Origin: Aliigemmobacter aestuarii | GTDB lineage: Bacteria; Pseudomonadota; Alphaproteobacteria; Rhodobacterales; Rhodobacteraceae | Reading direction: 5' to 3' | Length of the DNA stretch: 64,000 nt | NCBI RefSeq assembly: GCF_004799285.1 | Contig: NZ_SSND01000005.1 | Location: 186,001 to 250,000, forward strand | Position numbers and translations under genes: made by a program | The notes under the pieces: model-generated | What the model saw: the letters and a program-made list of their open reading frames with translations, nothing else | What the model was told of the DNA's origin: nothing | Databases searched by the model: none | Part shown: positions 51,712 to 62,037 of the stretch, one piece after another | Layout: the number at the start of each line of letters is the position of its first letter | How positions within the stretch are numbered: position 1 is the stretch's first letter

Positions 51712-52709
51712 CAGGCGAAGCGGGTCAGCGTTTCGCGATAAAGCGCGGGATCCACATTGCCGCCGGTGGCGATGCAGAACACCGTGTCGCCCGCGATTTC
51801 GTCCTTGCGGAACAGGGCCGCGGCGAGGCTGACCGCGCCGCCCGGCTCCAGCACGATGTGCAGGTGCTGGAACGCCAGCGCCATGGCGTGCAGGGCCTCG
51901 TCATCCGTGACCACAAGGCCCGGCCCCGCCAGACGTTCCAGAACCGGCAGCGTCAGCAGGCCTGGCGAGGGCGTGACGATGGCATCGCAGACCGATCCGC
52001 CCATTGTCGCGTTGCGCTGGCGGGTGCCGCTGGCCAGTGACCGCGCGGTGTCATCGAAGCCCGCCGGTTCGCAGGTGCGCACACGCAGGCCCGGCGCGCG
52101 GCTTTCCAGCGCCAGCGCGATCCCGGCGGCAAGCCCGCCACCGCCGCAGCAGACCAGCACATCGGCGTGCAGCGCCTCAAGATGTGCGGCCTGCTCTGCC
52201 AGTTCGAGGCCCGCCGTTCCCTGGCCTGCAATGACCTGCGGGTCGTCGAACGGCTTGATCAGCGTTAGGCCGCGGTCCGAAGCGATCGCGCCGCCGATCG
52301 CGTCCCGGTCGTCCGTTTCGCGATCATAGAGCACCACCTCGGCGCCAAGCGCCCTGGTGTTGTCGATCTTCACCCGCGGGGCGTCGGCGGGCATGACGAT
52401 GACGCAGGGTGCCCCCATCGCCGCCGCCGCCCGTGCCACGCCCTGCGCATGGTTGCCCGAGGAATAGGCGATCACCCCGCGCGCCCGCACCTCGGGGGCA
52501 AGGGCCGAAACCGCCGCCCATCCCCCGCGCACCTTGAAGCTGCCGGTGGGCTGAAGGCATTCCGCCTTCACCAGCAGGCGCCGCCCGGCGATCGCATCCA
52601 GAAACGGCGAATGGAGCAGCGGCGTGCGCAGCACATGGTCGCGCAGCCTGAGGGCGGTGGCCTCGATCTCGACGATGCCGGGGGCGGTCTGGTGCGGGGT
52701 GGACGTCAT
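51711..52709 (-). CDS. Threonine dehydratase/serine racemase-like PLP enzyme
   Basis: 332 residues, fold II PLP enzyme. ECLQPTGSFKVRGGWAAVSAL holds the cofactor Lys, YSSGNHAQGVARAAAAMGAPCVIVMPADAPRVK is the conserved SSGNHAQ region, and VLVCCGGGGLAAGIALA binds the phosphate. It is of single-domain, catabolic size without an ACT domain. ATG 52709 is chosen because the upstream frame is not conserved and 52709 overlaps the next gene's stop. It may make 2-oxobutyrate or act on hydroxyamino acids such as hydroxyaspartate. Confidence 0.88.
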   Translation of the reverse strand: MTSTPHQTAPGIVEIEATALRLRDHVLRTPLLHSPFLDAIAGRRLLVKAECLQPTGSFKVRGGWAAVSALAPEVRARGVIAYSSGNHAQGVARAAAAMGAPCVIVMPADAPRVKIDNTRALGAEVVLYDRETDDRDAIGGAIASDRGLTLIKPFDDPQVIAGQGTAGLELAEQAAHLEALHADVLVCCGGGGLAAGIALALESRAPGLRVRTCEPAGFDDTARSLASGTRQRNATMGGSVCDAIVTPSPGLLTLPVLERLAGPGLVVTDDEALHAMALAFQHLHIVLEPGGAVSLAAALFRKDEIAGDTVFCIATGGNVDPALYRETLTRFA

Positions 52710-53530
52710 GCGGGCAGGGCCTTGAGAAAGCGTGCGATCACCGAAAGGCTTTCGGGTTCGTCGAGGAAGGGGATATGTGCGCGGTCGGGCACATCGGCAA
52801 AGATCATGTCGGGGCGGCGGCGGCGCATCTCGGCCACGGTCTCGGGTGACAGAAGATCCGAATTCGCGCCGCGGATCAGCGCCACGGGCAACCCGGCACA
52901 GGCGTCGAACAGGGGCCAAAGGTCCACGGGCGGGCCCTTGAACGCGTCAAGGAACGCATCGCGCAGGGCAGGGTCGTAGGTGATCTTCAGGCCCCGGTCG
53001 GCCGCGTGGTAATGCAGCCGCGCCTCGGCCAGCCAGCGGTCGGCGGGCACGTTGGCAAAGCCGGGCATGGTGCCGGGCAGGGCGGCGGCCAGGTCCTCGT
53101 GCGTGCGGGCGCGCGGGTTGCGCCCGACATAGTCGAAGATCCGCTCCAGCCCGCGGCGTTCGATCACCGGGCCGATGTCGTTCAGGCAAAGCCCAAGCAG
53201 CCGGTCGCGGGCCATCGCGGCCAGCAGCATGCCGATCATCCCCCCGCGCGAGGTTCCGATGACCGCGGCCTTGCCGATGCCCAGATGATCCAGCAGTTCA
53301 AGCGCGTCGCGCGCTTCCTGAGGCACGTTATAGGTGGCGGCGCCGGTCCACTGGCTGCCGCCGCGCCCGCGGTAATCCATGCGGATCAGGCGCAGGGGGG
53401 GCAGGTGGGGTTTGAGATAGTCGAAATCGCCATGCGTCCGCGTCAGGCCCGGCAGGCACAAAAGCGGCAGGCCCTCGCCTTCGTCGAGAAAGGCGATGCG
53501 CGTGCCGTCGGTGGTGTGAAAATGCTGCAT
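52706..53530 (-). CDS. Alpha/beta hydrolase
   Basis: 274 residues. IAFLDEGEGLPLLCLPGLTRTHGDFDYL, LIRMDYRGRGGSQW, IGTSRGGMIGMLLAAMA (nucleophile Ser), ALIRGANSDLLSPETVAEM (Asp) and VPDRAHIPFLDEPES (His) give a complete catalytic triad. The RGRGGSQ turn is the one used by many lactone and ester hydrolases. It overlaps the haloacid dehalogenase start and the threonine-dehydratase-like start, so it is central to a four-gene coupled operon. The substrate is not readable. Confidence 0.85.
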   Translation of the reverse strand: MQHFHTTDGTRIAFLDEGEGLPLLCLPGLTRTHGDFDYLKPHLPPLRLIRMDYRGRGGSQWTGAATYNVPQEARDALELLDHLGIGKAAVIGTSRGGMIGMLLAAMARDRLLGLCLNDIGPVIERRGLERIFDYVGRNPRARTHEDLAAALPGTMPGFANVPADRWLAEARLHYHAADRGLKITYDPALRDAFLDAFKGPPVDLWPLFDACAGLPVALIRGANSDLLSPETVAEMRRRRPDMIFADVPDRAHIPFLDEPESLSVIARFLKALPA

Positions 53531-54216
53531 CAGAGCGCCCTTGCAAGGTCGGGAATGGCGGACAGGTCGGGCATCACATGGGCCGGGCCATGCGACAGGC
53601 GGTCCTGCGGCAGGCCCGCGCGGTTCACCCAGACGGTGGCAAAGCCGTAGCCGGAAGCGCCCGCCACGTCCCAGCCGTTCGACGAGACGAACAGAACCTG
53701 TTCCGGGCGCAGGCCGAACCGGGCAGTGGCCAGGGAATAGACCCGCGCGTCGGGCTTGAAGACCCCGACCTCCTCCACCGAGAGGACGGCATCCAGATGC
53801 GCGCCGATGCCGGCCGACCGGACCGCCGCGCCCAGCATCGCGGGGGCGCCGTTGGAAAGGATCGCCGTCGCAAGGCCGTGCCCCTTCAGCGCGGCCAGAA
53901 CGGCGGGCACCTCGGAATAGGCGGGCAGCGCATCGTAAAGCGCCAGCAGGCGCGCGCGCAGCGCCGGATCGACCAGCCCCGCCGCCTCCATCGCCCAGTC
54001 AAGACCATCGGCTGTCACCTTCGCGAAATCGGCGTGGATGCGGGTGATGGCGCGCAGCCAGGTGTATTCTAGCTGCTTTCGGCGCCAGTCTTCGGCCAGC
54101 CTGGGCCAGATCGCGGCCAGCCTTTCGCCCCCCGGTTCGGCCGCAGCGGCACGCGCGGCGCCGGCGACGTCGAACAGCGTGCCATAGGCATCGAAGACCA
54201 CGGCTTGGATCGGCAT
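53530..54216 (-). CDS. Haloacid dehalogenase type II
   Basis: 228 residues. VVFDAYGTLFDVAGA carries the nucleophile Asp (about position 9), LEYTWLRAIT and the ILSNGAP segment, EVGVFKPDARVY the Lys, and VLFVSSNGWDVAGASGYGF the SSNxWD motif that is diagnostic of (S)-2-haloacid dehalogenases within the HAD superfamily. It converts 2-haloacids to 2-hydroxyacids. ATG 54216 is the conserved start. It is the first gene of the four-gene minus-strand operon. Confidence 0.92.
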   Translation of the reverse strand: MPIQAVVFDAYGTLFDVAGAARAAAAEPGGERLAAIWPRLAEDWRRKQLEYTWLRAITRIHADFAKVTADGLDWAMEAAGLVDPALRARLLALYDALPAYSEVPAVLAALKGHGLATAILSNGAPAMLGAAVRSAGIGAHLDAVLSVEEVGVFKPDARVYSLATARFGLRPEQVLFVSSNGWDVAGASGYGFATVWVNRAGLPQDRLSHGPAHVMPDLSAIPDLARAL

Positions 54217-54369
54217 CGGTTTCCTCCTGTCCGGGGGAAACTGGCACAGCGACGGGCCAAGGAAAAGGGGGCGACAGGATGCCCAATTGCCGGGGCGCGG
54301 CAAACGCGACGCTGGACGGGGGCGGATTTGCCGCCTAAACCCGGTGCCCGGAACAGGAAGGACGCATTC

Positions 54370-56157
54370 ATGGCCCGAGGCAAGGAAGTTCTGGAAGAAC
54401 GCGAGAAGTCAAAGCGCGTGGGCGCGCTCAGCGGGCTGGTCCCGTTCCTGCGGCCTTACCGGGGGCTGGTCGTCCTTGCCCTGGCGGCGCTGACGCTGAC
54501 AGCGATGGTCAGCCTGGCGCTGCCGCTTGCCGTTCGCCGGGTCGTGGACGGGTTCAACGAGGGAGACGTTTCCCTGCTGGACCGGTATTTCGCTGCGGCG
54601 ATGGCGCTGGCGGCGCTTCTGGCCGTGGGCACGGGCTTTCGCTACTACCTTGTCACCAAGCTGGGCGAACGCGTGGTCGCCGATATCCGGCGCGCGGTGT
54701 TCGACCGGGTGCTTGGCCTGTCGCCCGCCTTCTTCGAACGCATCCTGACCGGCGAGGTGCTCAGCCGCTTGACCACGGATACGACGCTGATCCTTTCGGT
54801 GATCGGATCCTCGGTTTCGGTCGCGCTGCGCAACGTCCTGATGCTGATCGGCGGCCTGATCGCGCTGATGCTGACGTCGGCCAAGTTGACCGGGCTTGTG
54901 CTGCTGATCGTGCCTGCGGTCGTCGTGCCGATCATCGTGCTCGGGCGCCGCCTGCGCGTCCTGAGCCGCGAGAACCAGGACTGGATCGCGGCCTCGTCCG
55001 GCAATGCCTCGGAATCGCTGCAATCGGTGCAGACGGTGCAGGCCTTCACCCATGAGGATCGCAGCCGCGCGGCCTTTGGGCTTGTGACGGAAAAATCCTT
55101 TGACGCCGCGCGGCGAAGGATCGCAACGCGCGCCGTGATGACGGTGATCGTGATCTTCCTCGTCTTTGCCGGGGTCGTCGGCGTTCTGTGGATCGGTGCG
55201 CGCGACGTCCGCGAGGGCGTGATGAGCCCGGGTCTGCTGATCCAGTTCGTGATCTACGCGGTGATGGTGGCGGGGTCCGTCGGCGCCCTGTCCGAAATCT
55301 GGAGCGAGTTGCAGCGTGCCGCAGGGGCGACCGAACGGCTGGTCGAACTTCTGAACGCCACCGACGCGGTGCAGGACCCGCCGCGCCCGCGGGCGTTGCC
55401 GAAGCCCGCGATGGGGGCCATCGCCTTTGAAGGGGTGCGCTTTGCCTATCCGGCGCGGCCGGAAACCTCGGCCCTGAACGGGGTGGACCTTGCCGTCAGT
55501 CCGGGCGAGACGGTGGCCCTGGTCGGGCCGTCGGGCGCCGGCAAGACGACGATTCTGCAGCTTCTGCAACGGTTCTACGACCCGCAGGAAGGCCGGGTGA
55601 CGCTGGACGGGATCGACCTTCGCGACATGACGCGCGCCGATTTCCGCAGCCAGATCGCGCTCGTGCCTCAGGATCCGGTCATCTTTGCCGCCTCGGCGCG
55701 GGAAAACATCCGGTTCGGCCGCCCCGATGCCTCGGATGCCGAGGTGGAGGCCGCCGCCCGCGCCGCCGCCGCGCATGATTTCCTTTCCGCCATGCCCCAG
55801 GGCTATGACACCTATGTGGGGGAACGCGGCGTGATGCTGTCGGGCGGGCAGAAGCAGCGGATAGCCATCGCCCGCGCGATCCTGCGCGACGCCCCCGTTC
55901 TGCTCCTGGACGAGGCGACAAGCGCGCTTGACGCGGAAAGCGAACGCGCCGTCCAGGCCGCGGTGGAGGAACTGTCGAAGGGCCGCACCGTTCTGGTGGT
56001 GGCGCATCGTCTGGCGACGGTGAAGCGGGCCGACCGGATTGTCGTGTTCGAGGACGGGCGGATCGTGGCGACCGGCACCCATGACCAGCTTGTCGCGGGC
56101 GGCGGGCTTTATGCGCGGCTTGCCCGACTTCAGTTCACCGACGGGCAGTCCCTCTGA
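54370..56157 (+). CDS. ABC transporter, fused permease and ATPase (MsbA/ABCB-type)
   Basis: 595 residues. An N-terminal six-helix exporter domain (to about residue 330) is followed by the ATPase: ALVGPSGAGKTTILQLL (Walker A), VPQDPVIFAASARENIRFG (Q loop), VMLSGGQKQRIAIARAIL (signature), LLLDEATSALD (Walker B) and VLVVAHRLATVKRADRI (His switch). This half-transporter should homodimerise and export lipids or amphipathic compounds. ATG 54370 follows GGAAGGA. It is divergent from the dehalogenase operon. Confidence 0.95.
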   Translation: MARGKEVLEEREKSKRVGALSGLVPFLRPYRGLVVLALAALTLTAMVSLALPLAVRRVVDGFNEGDVSLLDRYFAAAMALAALLAVGTGFRYYLVTKLGERVVADIRRAVFDRVLGLSPAFFERILTGEVLSRLTTDTTLILSVIGSSVSVALRNVLMLIGGLIALMLTSAKLTGLVLLIVPAVVVPIIVLGRRLRVLSRENQDWIAASSGNASESLQSVQTVQAFTHEDRSRAAFGLVTEKSFDAARRRIATRAVMTVIVIFLVFAGVVGVLWIGARDVREGVMSPGLLIQFVIYAVMVAGSVGALSEIWSELQRAAGATERLVELLNATDAVQDPPRPRALPKPAMGAIAFEGVRFAYPARPETSALNGVDLAVSPGETVALVGPSGAGKTTILQLLQRFYDPQEGRVTLDGIDLRDMTRADFRSQIALVPQDPVIFAASARENIRFGRPDASDAEVEAAARAAAAHDFLSAMPQGYDTYVGERGVMLSGGQKQRIAIARAILRDAPVLLLDEATSALDAESERAVQAAVEELSKGRTVLVVAHRLATVKRADRIVVFEDGRIVATGTHDQLVAGGGLYARLARLQFTDGQSL

Positions 56158-56324
56158 CCGCACCGACGCCTGGCATCCCCCGGAACGCGGCGTCAACGGT
56201 CTTTGACGTGGCGTAGCGGCGCGCAGCCGAGGCTTGCGGCACGCGGCAAAACCCAGCATCCTTCCCGCCGAGGACATGATCCCGGACGACAAGGAAACCG
56301 GGACGCTTGGGGAGGAAATGCCGG

Positions 56325-58220
56325 ATGACGAAATTCGCCTCGGTTGCGGATCGAAATGCCATTGAAGCGGAATCGGCCTGGGCGGAACGGCCCGTGGCCA
56401 AGTCGATGTATGGCTTCCTGAGCGAGGCGAAGGAACGCTTCGGCAGCCGCCCCGCGGTCAGTTTCCAGTTGATGTCCGGACCCGGCGACAAGGCCGAAAC
56501 GCTGACCTGGTCCGATCTGCACGGGCGCGTGACGCAGGCCGCGAACCTGTTCCGCAGTCTCGGGGTCGGGGAAAAGGACGTGGTCGCCTATGTCCTGCCG
56601 AATTCGATGGAAACGGTCGTGGCGCTTCTGGGCGGGGCGGTGGCGGGGATCGTGAACCCGGTCAACCCGCTTCTGGAACCCGAACAGATCAGCGCCATCC
56701 TGCGCGAGACGAACGCGAAGGTCGTCGTCACGCTGAAGGCCTTTCCCAAGACCGACCTGCCACAGAAGGTGGCCGAGGCGGTGCGGCACGCACCCTCGGT
56801 CAAGACCGTGCTCGAGGTCGACCTGAACCGCTACCTGGCACCGCCGAAAAGCTGGATCGTGCCGCTGATCCGGCCGAAGAACCCCGCGATCCACACGGCG
56901 AATATAAAGGATTTCAATGCCGAGATGCGCCGCCATTCGGCGGTGAAGCTGTCCTTCGCCGATGGCACGACCGACCGCGTCGCCGCCTATTTCCACACCG
57001 GCGGCACCACGGGCATGCCCAAGGTCGCCCAGCACAAGGTTTCGGGGATGGTCTACAACGGCTGGCTGGGCCAGAGGTTGCTGTTCACCGAACAGGATGT
57101 GGTGATCTGCCCGCTGCCGCTGTTCCATGTCTTTGCCGCCTATCCGATCCTGATGTCGATGATCGCCTCGGGGGCGCATGTGGTCTTTCCCACGCCCCAG
57201 GGCTATCGCGGCGAGGGGGTGTTCGACAATTTCTGGAAGCTCGTCGAACGCTGGCGCGTCAGCTACATGATCACCGTTCCCACCGCGCTGGCGGCACTGA
57301 TGCAGCGCCCGGTCAATGCCGATGTCTCCAGCCTCAGGGGGGCGTTCTCGGGATCGGCCCCGCTGCCGATCGAACTGTTCAACCGGTTCGAGAAGGCCAC
57401 GGGCGTGCAGATCATCGAAGGCTATGGCCTGACGGAATGCACCTGCCTTGTGTCCTGCAACCCGCCGGACGGGATCAAGAAGATCGGCTCGGTCGGGATT
57501 CCCTTCCCGCACACGCAGGTCCGCATCCTTCGGACCGACGGGATGGGCGCGTTCCTTGATTGCGGCGTGGACGAAGTGGGCGAGATCTGCGTCTCGAACC
57601 CCGGCGTGTTCGAGGGCTCGACCTATACCGAGGTCGACAAGAACCGCGACCTCTTTGCCGACGGGCGCTTCCTGCGCACGGGCGATCTGGGGCGCATCGA
57701 CGCCGATGGCTATCTTTACATCACGGGCCGGGCCAAGGACCTGATCATCCGCGGCGGCCACAACATCGACCCCGCGATCATCGAAGAGGCGCTGATGGGC
57801 CATGAGGCAGTGGCCTTCGTGGGGGCGATCGGCCAGCCCGACGCCTTCGCCGGCGAACTTCCCTGCGCCTATGTCGAACTGGTCAAGAACGCCACGGCCA
57901 CGGTCGAGGAACTGATGGATTATGCCCGCGCCCATATCCACGAACGCGCGGCGCTGCCCAAACATATCGAGATCCTGCACGAACTGCCCAAGACGGCGGT
58001 GGGCAAGGTGTTCAAACCCGACCTGCGCAGGATGGCGATCACCCGGGTTTATGACGAGGCTTTGAATGCCGCCGGGTTTGCCGGTGTGCGTGTCGAACAG
58101 GTGATCGAGGACAAGAAGCGTGGCCTCGTGGCCCGCCTGTCGCGCGCGCCGGGCACCGACGAGGAGCGCCTGAAACATGTGCTGGGCGAATTCACCCGGC
58201 CGTGGGAATGGATCGACTGA
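56325..58220 (+). CDS. Acyl-CoA synthetase (AMP-forming)
   Basis: 631 residues of the ANL superfamily. The P-loop is YFHTGGTTGMPKVAQHK, with EGYGLTECTCL, FLRTGDLGRIDADGYLYITGRAKDLIIRGGHNIDPAIIEEAL and the C-terminal catalytic Lys in PKTAVGKVFKPDLRR. It activates a carboxylic acid to acyl-CoA. ATG 56325 follows GGAGGAA by 7 nt. The chain specificity is not deducible; the gene stands alone and is followed at once by a dispersed repeat. Confidence 0.93.
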   Translation: MTKFASVADRNAIEAESAWAERPVAKSMYGFLSEAKERFGSRPAVSFQLMSGPGDKAETLTWSDLHGRVTQAANLFRSLGVGEKDVVAYVLPNSMETVVALLGGAVAGIVNPVNPLLEPEQISAILRETNAKVVVTLKAFPKTDLPQKVAEAVRHAPSVKTVLEVDLNRYLAPPKSWIVPLIRPKNPAIHTANIKDFNAEMRRHSAVKLSFADGTTDRVAAYFHTGGTTGMPKVAQHKVSGMVYNGWLGQRLLFTEQDVVICPLPLFHVFAAYPILMSMIASGAHVVFPTPQGYRGEGVFDNFWKLVERWRVSYMITVPTALAALMQRPVNADVSSLRGAFSGSAPLPIELFNRFEKATGVQIIEGYGLTECTCLVSCNPPDGIKKIGSVGIPFPHTQVRILRTDGMGAFLDCGVDEVGEICVSNPGVFEGSTYTEVDKNRDLFADGRFLRTGDLGRIDADGYLYITGRAKDLIIRGGHNIDPAIIEEALMGHEAVAFVGAIGQPDAFAGELPCAYVELVKNATATVEELMDYARAHIHERAALPKHIEILHELPKTAVGKVFKPDLRRMAITRVYDEALNAAGFAGVRVEQVIEDKKRGLVARLSRAPGTDEERLKHVLGEFTRPWEWID

Positions 58221-58302
58221 CAGGAAAAGGAGGGCTGTCTGCCCCCCTCTTCGCCTGCGGCGATTTCACTGCCCCCAAGGATACTCCGGACGGCAGGAGG
58301 CA
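58220..58302 (+). repeat. Dispersed two-hairpin element, copy 5
   Basis: It begins at the acyl-CoA synthetase stop: CAGGAAAAGGAGGG, hairpin 1 GGG-CTGTCTG-CCCCCC, hairpin 2 TCGCC-TGC-GGCGA, then CCCCCAAGGATACTCCGGACGGCAGGA. Hairpin 2 keeps its pairing relative to copy 3 (TGGCC/GGCCA) by changing both partners. Confidence 0.75.
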
Positions 58303-58316
58303 GGGCGCGGAACCCC

Positions 58317-58751
58317 CTACATCTCCATCCAGATCGTGACGGGGCCGTCGTTGTTCAGGCTCACGTCCATGTCGGCACCGAAGATGCCGTTGGCCGTGGG
58401 CACACCTTCGGCCTGCATCCTCGCGGTGAAATATTCATAAAGCCGCCGGCCTTCATCGGGGGCCGCGGCGGTGGAAAATCCGGGCCTGTTGCCGCGCAGG
58501 TCGGCGGCAAGCGTGAACTGGCTGACGATCAGGGCCGAGCCGCCGATGTCGCGGACAGACAGGTTCATCTTGTCGGCCTCGTCCTTGAAGATGCGCAGCT
58601 TCGCGATCTTGGCCGCCAGCTGGTCTGCATTCCTTTCGGTGTCGCCCTGCATGGCGCAGACAAGGATCATCAGGCCCGGCCCGATCTCGCCGGTGACGCG
58701 GCCCTCGACCGTGACGGAGGCGCGGCTGACGCGCTGGATGACGGCTCTCAC
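58317..58751 (-). CDS. dtd: D-aminoacyl-tRNA deacylase
   Basis: 144 residues: [43 protein letters not shown], the active-site [20 protein letters not shown] and C-terminal NNDGPVTIW (Gly-cisPro). All DTD motifs are intact. It hydrolyses D-aminoacyl-tRNAs and glycyl-tRNA-Ala. Its ATG overlaps the stop of the sugar kinase as ATGA. The annotated length matches the family. Confidence 0.97.
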   Translation of the reverse strand: MRAVIQRVSRASVTVEGRVTGEIGPGLMILVCAMQGDTERNADQLAAKIAKLRIFKDEADKMNLSVRDIGGSALIVSQFTLAADLRGNRPGFSTAAAPDEGRRLYEYFTARMQAEGVPTANGIFGADMDVSLNNDGPVTIWMEM

Positions 58752-59686
58752 AGTTCGGCCCTCCAGGGCGGGTTGGCGCCGGGGCGGCTGACGGTGACGG
58801 CGGCGGCGCGGATGCCCAGATCCAGCGCCGCGTCAAGCGTTGCGGCGGGAAGGTCGGCGATGGCGGGCTTCGTCAGGGCGCCCGCCTCATGCAGGGCGGC
58901 AAGGACGCCCGCGTTGAACGTGTCGCCCGCCCCCACGGTATCGGCCACGGTCACGCGCCGCGCGGGGGCGCGGCGGTCATGGGCTGCGGTCACGGCGCGG
59001 GCACCGTCCGCCCCTTCGGTCACGAAAACCACCTTCGGCCCGCGCGCAAGGATCCCGCGCGCAAGGTCCGTCAACTCGCCCGGACCCTCCAGCCAGTGCA
59101 GGTCTTCGTCGGAAAGCTTCACGATGTCGGCCCGGGCGATCATCCGGCCGATCCGCGCGCGATAGTCCGCCTCGCGCCCGGCGATGAAGCCGGGCCGGAT
59201 GTTCGGGTCGATCATCGTCACGCGCGCGCCCGCCTCGCGCGCCTGAAGCGCCTCGTAGGTCGCGGCGGCGGGATCGTTCACCAGGCTGATGCCGCCGAAG
59301 AACAGGGCGTCTACCCTGTCGGGCAGGTCGCCTGCGGGCAGGTCGGGCAACTGATCGACCGAAAGCATCCGCCCCGCCGTCGCCTCGTCATAGAAGGCAT
59401 AGGTCGCCTGCCCGTTCACCAGCTGCACGAAAGCCACCGTGGTGGGCCTCTCGGAACGCGCCAGAAACCGGGTGTCGACCTTCGAGGCCCGCAGCGTCTC
59501 TGCCAGGATCTCGCCCAGCATGTCGGTCGAAACGCCCGAAAAGAAGGCCGATGGCGCCCCCAGACGGCCAAGCGCGATCGCCGTGTTGAAGACGGCGCCG
59601 CCCGCATAGGGGGCAAAGGCCGCCTCGCCTTCGGTGGTCACGCGCGGCAGCATGTCGATCAGCGCCTCGCCACAACTCAGAATCAT
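58748..59686 (-). CDS. PfkB-family sugar kinase (fructokinase-like)
   Basis: 312 residues. [10 protein letters not shown] start, [33 protein letters not shown] (substrate binding), [11 protein letters not shown] and the C-terminal [18 protein letters not shown], where GAGDTF carries the catalytic Asp. It phosphorylates a sugar, most likely fructose given the [13 protein letters not shown] and DPNIRP motifs. It is the first gene of a kinase-dtd pair. Confidence 0.92.
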   Translation of the reverse strand: MILSCGEALIDMLPRVTTEGEAAFAPYAGGAVFNTAIALGRLGAPSAFFSGVSTDMLGEILAETLRASKVDTRFLARSERPTTVAFVQLVNGQATYAFYDEATAGRMLSVDQLPDLPAGDLPDRVDALFFGGISLVNDPAAATYEALQAREAGARVTMIDPNIRPGFIAGREADYRARIGRMIARADIVKLSDEDLHWLEGPGELTDLARGILARGPKVVFVTEGADGARAVTAAHDRRAPARRVTVADTVGAGDTFNAGVLAALHEAGALTKPAIADLPAATLDAALDLGIRAAAVTVSRPGANPPWRAEL

Positions 59687-59749
59687 CCCAGCCTCCCCCG
59701 GTTTTCCGGGCTTATAGCCAACATCCGCATGTTAGCGCAAACACGCCCA

Positions 59750-59800
59750 TTCAACCTGATCGAAATACCCCGGGGGTCCGGGGGCTGGCCCCCGGCCCGG
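59750..59800 (-). repeat. Dispersed two-hairpin element, copy 6 (inverted)
   Basis: On the minus strand, immediately after the purC stop: GGGGGC-CA-GCCCCC, then GGACCCCCGGGGTATTTCG and ATCAGGTTGAA. This is the shortest form; hairpin 1 has a two-base loop. Copies 5 and 6 both begin within a few bases of a stop codon. Confidence 0.75.
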
Positions 59801-60766
59801 TCAGGTCACAAAATACCGGGCCAGATTGGCGCGGACCCGGTCAAGGGGCGTCGCCCCGCCCAGATCGGGCACGAAGGCCTGCCCGGTGATCGCCTCGTAG
59901 GCGTCGATATAGACCCGGCTGGTGCGTTCGATCATCTCGGCCGGGATTTCGGGGATAGGATCGGAATAGGGATCGCAGCGCGCCGCGACCCAGGCGCGGA
60001 TCACGTCCTTGTCGAAACTGGGTGGGCGGGTGCCGTCGCGCAGGGCCGCCTCATACCCGTCGGCCAGCCAGTAGCGGCTGGAATCGGGCGTGTGAATCTC
60101 ATCGGCGATCAGGATGTTGCCCGCCAGATCGGTGCCGAATTCGTATTTCGTATCCACAAGGATCAGCCCGCGTTCGGCGGCCATCTTCTGCCCGCGCGCG
60201 AACAGTGCCAGCGCCTTGGCCGAAACCTCGTCCCACTGCGCCTGTGTCAAAAGGCCCTGTCCGACGATCTCGGCCGCGGTCAGCGGTTCGTCATGCCCGC
60301 CGTCGAAGGCCTTCGAGGTGGGGGTGATGATCGGCTGCGGCAGCGCCTGATTGTCGCGCAGCCCCTCGGGCAGGGTGTGGCCGTACATCTGCCGCTGGCC
60401 CTTCCTGTAAAGCGTCAGGATCGAGGTTCCGGTGGTGCCTGCCAGATAACCGCGCACGACGATTTCCACCGGCAGGATCGTCAGCCGCTTGCCGATCACC
60501 ACGTTCGGGTCGGGATAGTCCAGCACGTGATTGGCGCAGATGTCGGCCGTCCGGTCGAACCAGAACCGCGCCACCTGCGTCAGAACCTGCCCCTTGAACG
60601 GGATCGAGGCCAGGATGCGATCGAAGGCCGAGATCCTGTCGGACGAGATCAGGATGCGGCGGCCTTCGGGATGGTCGGCATCGGGTGGCAGGTCATAGCA
60701 GTCGCGCACCTTGCCGAAATAGGGGTTGGGCAATTCGGGAATGCGGGCGTGGTCAAGGACGCGCAT
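59801..60766 (-). CDS. purC: Phosphoribosylaminoimidazole-succinocarboxamide synthase
   Basis: 321 residues. [98 protein letters not shown] and [10 protein letters not shown] are all SAICAR synthetase motifs. The length (about 320) is that of the longer, ADE1-like form. It acts in purine synthesis. ATG 60766 begins the conserved domain; the frame upstream to 60838 is not conserved. It is followed by a dispersed hairpin repeat. Confidence 0.96.
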   Translation of the reverse strand: MRVLDHARIPELPNPYFGKVRDCYDLPPDADHPEGRRILISSDRISAFDRILASIPFKGQVLTQVARFWFDRTADICANHVLDYPDPNVVIGKRLTILPVEIVVRGYLAGTTGTSILTLYRKGQRQMYGHTLPEGLRDNQALPQPIITPTSKAFDGGHDEPLTAAEIVGQGLLTQAQWDEVSAKALALFARGQKMAAERGLILVDTKYEFGTDLAGNILIADEIHTPDSSRYWLADGYEAALRDGTRPPSFDKDVIRAWVAARCDPYSDPIPEIPAEMIERTSRVYIDAYEAITGQAFVPDLGGATPLDRVRANLARYFVT

Positions 60767-60860
60767 CGGGGCCTCCGCGGTTGGTGCCCCCCTATCGGCC
60801 CGGGGCAGGGCGGAGTCAACCATGCGCCGCGGTCGCACGGGGCGCGAACCGCCCGTGCCG

Positions 60861-62024
60861 TCAGTCAGTCAGCCACTCCGGCAGTTCGTTGCCCGACAGG
60901 CCGAAGGCGTCGTGGAAGGCTTCGGGGTCGTTGGCATAGGCCAGCGCGCCCAGGAAGATCGCCACGACCAGCGCAGCGAACAGGATCTTCCACACCGACC
61001 AGGGGCGTTCGCCCTGCACCTCGCCGGTCTGCCCGTTGACCAGGAACCGGAAGCTACGGCCGTTGTACTTGTAGGCGGCGGTCCAGACCGGCAGCAGGAC
61101 GTGCTTGAACGTCTCGTCGCGCCAGTTCGTCTCGGCCCCGTCGATGCGCTGTTCGTCGCCGCCGATGTCATTGCGGATGTCGCCCGCGATGATCCGCCCC
61201 ATCCTTTCGCGCGCCTCGGCATGTCCCCGGGCAAGGGTCACGGTATAGCCCTCGGCATGGAAGCCCGACAGGTAGTCGGGCGAATAGGGGACAAGGGCGG
61301 ACAGGTCCCACGGTGTGAGTCCGTCACCCAGCCGCGCCGGCACCGAGGTCGAGGCCATGACGACCATGTCGTCGAACCGGCGCGACACCTTGCCGGTGAC
61401 AGGGGTCCAGCGGATCTTGCGGACCTGTTCGGTGCGCCGTTCCGCCTTGCCGTTCACGGTGACGGTCACGGTGCGGGATTCGTAATAGGCATCGCCCCGC
61501 TGGCCGCGATAGCGGGTCGCGGTATCGGCGTCGAAGGTCCAGTGCGGGACATAGACGCCGGTCATCGCGCGGCCCTTGCGGGCGTATTCCAGCAGGCCGT
61601 TCGGCGCGAACCACAGGCTGCCCAGCCATTTCGTCATCGCGCTGCGGGCCTCGCGTTCGTCCAGCGCGAAGGGGATCAGGGCCTGCGGCTTGATATGGCG
61701 GTGGGTGCCGGTATCGACGACCACGGGCGTGGCGCAGAACGGACATTCCGTGGCGTGCGAAGCGCCCGAAAACTCCACCACCGCGCCGCAGGACGGGCAG
61801 GTCGTGGACCGCACCTCCTCCATCGCGTCCGGCGGCAGGTCATCCTTCAGCGCGCGCGCCAGATCGAGTTCGCCAAGCGCGCGTTCCACCTGTCGGCGGC
61901 CTGCCTCGGGGATCGCCTGGACATGGCCGCAGTGGTCGCAGACAAGTTGCGACGCTCCGGGCTGGAACCTCAGGTCGGCCCCGCACTGTTCGCAGGGATA
62001 GCGGTGTTCCTCGGCGATGGCCAA
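60861..62024 (-). CDS. Zinc-ribbon protein with C-terminal membrane anchor
   Basis: 387 residues. Two zinc ribbons lie at the N-terminus ([12 protein letters not shown]...LVCDHCGH, and [12 protein letters not shown]...TECPFCAT), then a large domain ([76 protein letters not shown]), and one membrane helix ([18 protein letters not shown]) near the C-terminus. Such proteins are often misnamed primosomal PriA-like. It is 13 bp downstream of the SPFH gene, so the two are coexpressed; a joint membrane-stress role is possible but unproven. Confidence 0.78.
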   Translation of the reverse strand: MAIAEEHRYPCEQCGADLRFQPGASQLVCDHCGHVQAIPEAGRRQVERALGELDLARALKDDLPPDAMEEVRSTTCPSCGAVVEFSGASHATECPFCATPVVVDTGTHRHIKPQALIPFALDEREARSAMTKWLGSLWFAPNGLLEYARKGRAMTGVYVPHWTFDADTATRYRGQRGDAYYESRTVTVTVNGKAERRTEQVRKIRWTPVTGKVSRRFDDMVVMASTSVPARLGDGLTPWDLSALVPYSPDYLSGFHAEGYTVTLARGHAEARERMGRIIAGDIRNDIGGDEQRIDGAETNWRDETFKHVLLPVWTAAYKYNGRSFRFLVNGQTGEVQGERPWSVWKILFAALVVAIFLGALAYANDPEAFHDAFGLSGNELPEWLTD

Positions 62025-62037
62025 GACTGGCCTCCGG

